Origin: Terripilifer ovatus
GTDB lineage: Bacteria; Pseudomonadota; Alphaproteobacteria; Rhizobiales; Beijerinckiaceae
Assembly (NCBI GenBank): GCA_029222685.1
Contig: JARHVB010000038.1
Location: forward strand, 24,977-88,976
Length of the DNA: 64,000 bases
Direction: 5' to 3'
In this document: in pieces, positions 62,488 through 64,000 of the stretch
Layout of the letters: each line of letters begins with the position of its first letter
Position numbering within the stretch: position 1 is the stretch's first letter
Translations under genes and position numbers: made by a program
The notes under the pieces: generated by a model
The model's database searches: none
The model's input: only the letters and a program-made list of their open reading frames with translations
Told to the model about the DNA's origin: nothing

Positions 62488-63737
62488 TGCACCGGCGGCA
62501 TCTGCTTCGTCGCCACATGCTCCGGCCGCACGCCGATGGCGACGAAGCGCGCCGGCAAGGTGCGCAGCAGCGGGATGCTTTGCAGGTGGCGCAGGATCCA
62601 GGGTGGTCTTGTTGCACTGCGCGCGCCAAGCACCGGCGCGATGATATGGTTCTGGATCGTCACCTGCACCCATTGGGTGATCCGTGCCGGCCACTCGCGC
62701 CGGCGCTGCACCTGCGCGAGATCGCTGTCGGTGATCCGGCGACCACGCAAATTGTCGGTCAGGAGGTTGGCTGTCGCGATCGCATCCTGAATGGCGAGAT
62801 TGATGCCGATGCCGCCGATCGGCGACATGGCGTGCGCGGCGTCGCCGATGCAGAGAAGGCCAGGCCGATGCCAGAGCGCAAGCCGGTCGACGGCAACGGT
62901 CAGCAGTTTGAGATCGTCCCATGAGGCGATGTCGTGAATGCGGCCGGCGAAGCCCGGCGCCATGTCGACGATGGCGGCGCGAAAGTCGTCGAGCGAGCCC
63001 TTGCGCAGTTCCTCGAACGCGCCCTTGGCGATGACATAGCCGCACTGCCAGACGGTGCCGCGGTTGATCGCGACCAGGATGCGTCCCGCGGACATGCGGC
63101 CCAGAGGTTCGTCGTCATCGCCCTCGTCGCGGCCGATCTTGAACCAGAGCACATCCATCGGCGCGCCAAGCGTTCTGGGGACGAAGCCGGCAAGATCACG
63201 CAGGCGGGAATGGCGGCCGTCGCAGGCGACGACGAGATCGGCGCGGATTTCAATCTCGCCATCGGGCGATGTGGCGCGCACGCCCTCGATGCCCTTCGCG
63301 CCGGTGATGAGATCCGTCGCCTCGGTCTTCATCAGCATCTGGAATGAGGGGAACGCTTGCGCCTTGCGCATCAGGAAATTCAGCAGATCCCATTGCGGCA
63401 TGAAGGCGATGAATTTGTATTTTGCATTGAGGCGCGAGAAGTCGGCCATGACCACGGTCTCGCCATTGACGGAACCCGCGACCTGACGTGTTTTCTCATG
63501 CGGCAATTGCAGCAGCTCGTCGGCGAGGCCGAGTTCGTCCAGCGCCTTCAGGGTCGAGGGATGAATGGTGTCGCCGCGAAAGTCGCGCAGGAAGTCGCCA
63601 TGTTTTTCCAGCACGGCGATATCGACGCCGCTGCGCGCCAGCAGATAGCCCAGCACCAGCCCCGCCGGGCCGCCGCCGACGATGCAGCAGGTGACATGTC
63701 TGGTTGGGAGTTCCACCGGTCGCGAAGTTTCAGTCAT
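62484..63737 (-). CDS. FAD-dependent aromatic-ring-type monooxygenase
   Basis: This 417-residue protein is a group A flavoprotein monooxygenase of the UbiH/PobA type. It has the FAD motif GGGPAGLVLGYLLARSG (from 21), the CDGRHSRLRD block that contacts FAD and NAD(P)H, and the second FAD motif GDAAHAMSPIGGIGINLAIQ. Such enzymes hydroxylate aromatic rings or related compounds. The ATG at 63737 gives the usual N-terminus. Its stop codon lies in a family C repeat, so the last residues (KQMPPVH) border repeat DNA. No other aromatic-pathway genes lie next to it; the substrate is unknown. Confidence 0.88.
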   Translation of the reverse strand: MTETSRPVELPTRHVTCCIVGGGPAGLVLGYLLARSGVDIAVLEKHGDFLRDFRGDTIHPSTLKALDELGLADELLQLPHEKTRQVAGSVNGETVVMADFSRLNAKYKFIAFMPQWDLLNFLMRKAQAFPSFQMLMKTEATDLITGAKGIEGVRATSPDGEIEIRADLVVACDGRHSRLRDLAGFVPRTLGAPMDVLWFKIGRDEGDDDEPLGRMSAGRILVAINRGTVWQCGYVIAKGAFEELRKGSLDDFRAAIVDMAPGFAGRIHDIASWDDLKLLTVAVDRLALWHRPGLLCIGDAAHAMSPIGGIGINLAIQDAIATANLLTDNLRGRRITDSDLAQVQRRREWPARITQWVQVTIQNHIIAPVLGARSATRPPWILRHLQSIPLLRTLPARFVAIGVRPEHVATKQMPPVH

Positions 63738-63809
63738 GGCCGCTTCGGATGGTTGCCGAATAACTGAATTTCCGCCGTCCGGACTATGTTTGCAAGCGGC
63801 AGAATCCAA

Positions 63810-63825
63810 CAGAAGCCCTCATCCT
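63810..63825. repeat. family B terminus fragment
   Basis: CAGAAGCCCTCATCCT is identical to the outer end of family B, but the sequence then diverges. It may be a decayed copy or a recombination scar near the right edge of the window. Confidence 0.5.
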
Positions 63826-63838
63826 TGTAAGTTGAAAG

Positions 63839-63934
63839 CCGCACCAGAAGATGCATCATCTGGTGCGGTTTCGGCGGAGAGATCGTCTCATCCTATGTCG
63901 TTTCAGACCGTTCCTCAGCTTGATCTCTCCGCCG
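63839..63934. other. two nested-scale hairpins near the right edge
   Basis: CCGCACCAGA at 63839-63848 and TCTGGTGCGG at 63859-63868 flank AGATGCATCA, forming a near-perfect 30-bp palindrome centred on ATGCAT. Next, CGGCGGAGAGATC (63872-63884) and GATCTCTCCGCCG (63922-63934) are perfect 13-bp inverted arms 37 bases apart. I see no gene in 63738-64000. They may be a terminator, a binding site or the edge of another repeat family. Confidence 0.5.
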
Positions 63935-64000
63935 CTAGTTCATTCAGGCCGAACAGTCGCTTGAGCCGCAAAACGAGCTCGGTTGCGCAAGGAGGGCTGA

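Overview
The window reads as chromosomal DNA of a GC-rich alphaproteobacterium of the Hyphomicrobiales (Rhizobiales), probably on the Bradyrhizobium/Rhodopseudomonas/Xanthobacteraceae side. The basis is gene order and gene content: argH, a small lipoprotein, lysA and a TIGR02302-type gene; sdhCDAB; mdh-sucCD-sucAB-lpd behind zapE; a DUF1476 gene divergent from purC-S-Q-L and then bolA-grxD; secA, a parvulin gene and argJ; and a chvA/ndvA-type glucan exporter. Four families of short interspersed palindromic repeats of a kind common in this group lie between genes. There is no phage, IS transposase or CRISPR array.

Layout. 1-3310 (minus): start of a TIGR02302-like gene, lysA, a small lipoprotein and argH. 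3351-7744 (plus): tlpA, then sdhCDAB (succinate dehydrogenase). 7751-11470: an acetyltransferase, zapE, a FitAB/VapBC toxin-antitoxin pair and a TetR regulator. 11742-20798 (plus): mdh, sucC, sucD, sucA, sucB, lpd, which with sdh cover much of the oxidative half of the TCA cycle. 20850-24728: a small catabolic group (TTT-type binding protein, amidohydrolase, cupin and a divergent LysR regulator). 25236-28116: DUF4337 and membrane proteins, XerC and an ATP synthase zeta-like inhibitor. 28459-33517 (plus): purC, purS, purQ, purL, a 68-residue protein, bolA and grxD. 33706-37290: a DUF167 gene, yggT, tRNA-Ala(CGC), DUF6295, a dienelactone hydrolase and scoAB. 37562-39868: glucan exporter and a PH-domain protein. 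39878-46513: a second catabolic cluster (IclR | crotonase, binding protein, enolase-superfamily enzyme, binding protein, acyl-CoA ligase). 46753-50780: a fused aroK-aroB gene, a 47-residue membrane protein, xerD and accA. 50943-54867: an L,D-transpeptidase, small secreted and membrane proteins and a DUF1614 protein. 55055-63737: secA, parvulin, argJ, a second acyl-CoA ligase and a flavin monooxygenase.

The core genes form standard housekeeping operons. The accessory interest is in the two catabolic groups, which have orphan periplasmic binding proteins but no TctA/TctB permease, and clear palindromic candidate operators next to their regulators. The repeats also matter: they separate purQ from purL, they supply the stop codons of at least three genes, and several look like transcription terminators. 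Other oddities are a DUF167 gene with no usual start codon over its conserved N-terminus (an ATA is the best candidate), a shikimate kinase/dehydroquinate synthase fusion, and an AT-rich 19-bp perfect palindrome in the mdh upstream region.
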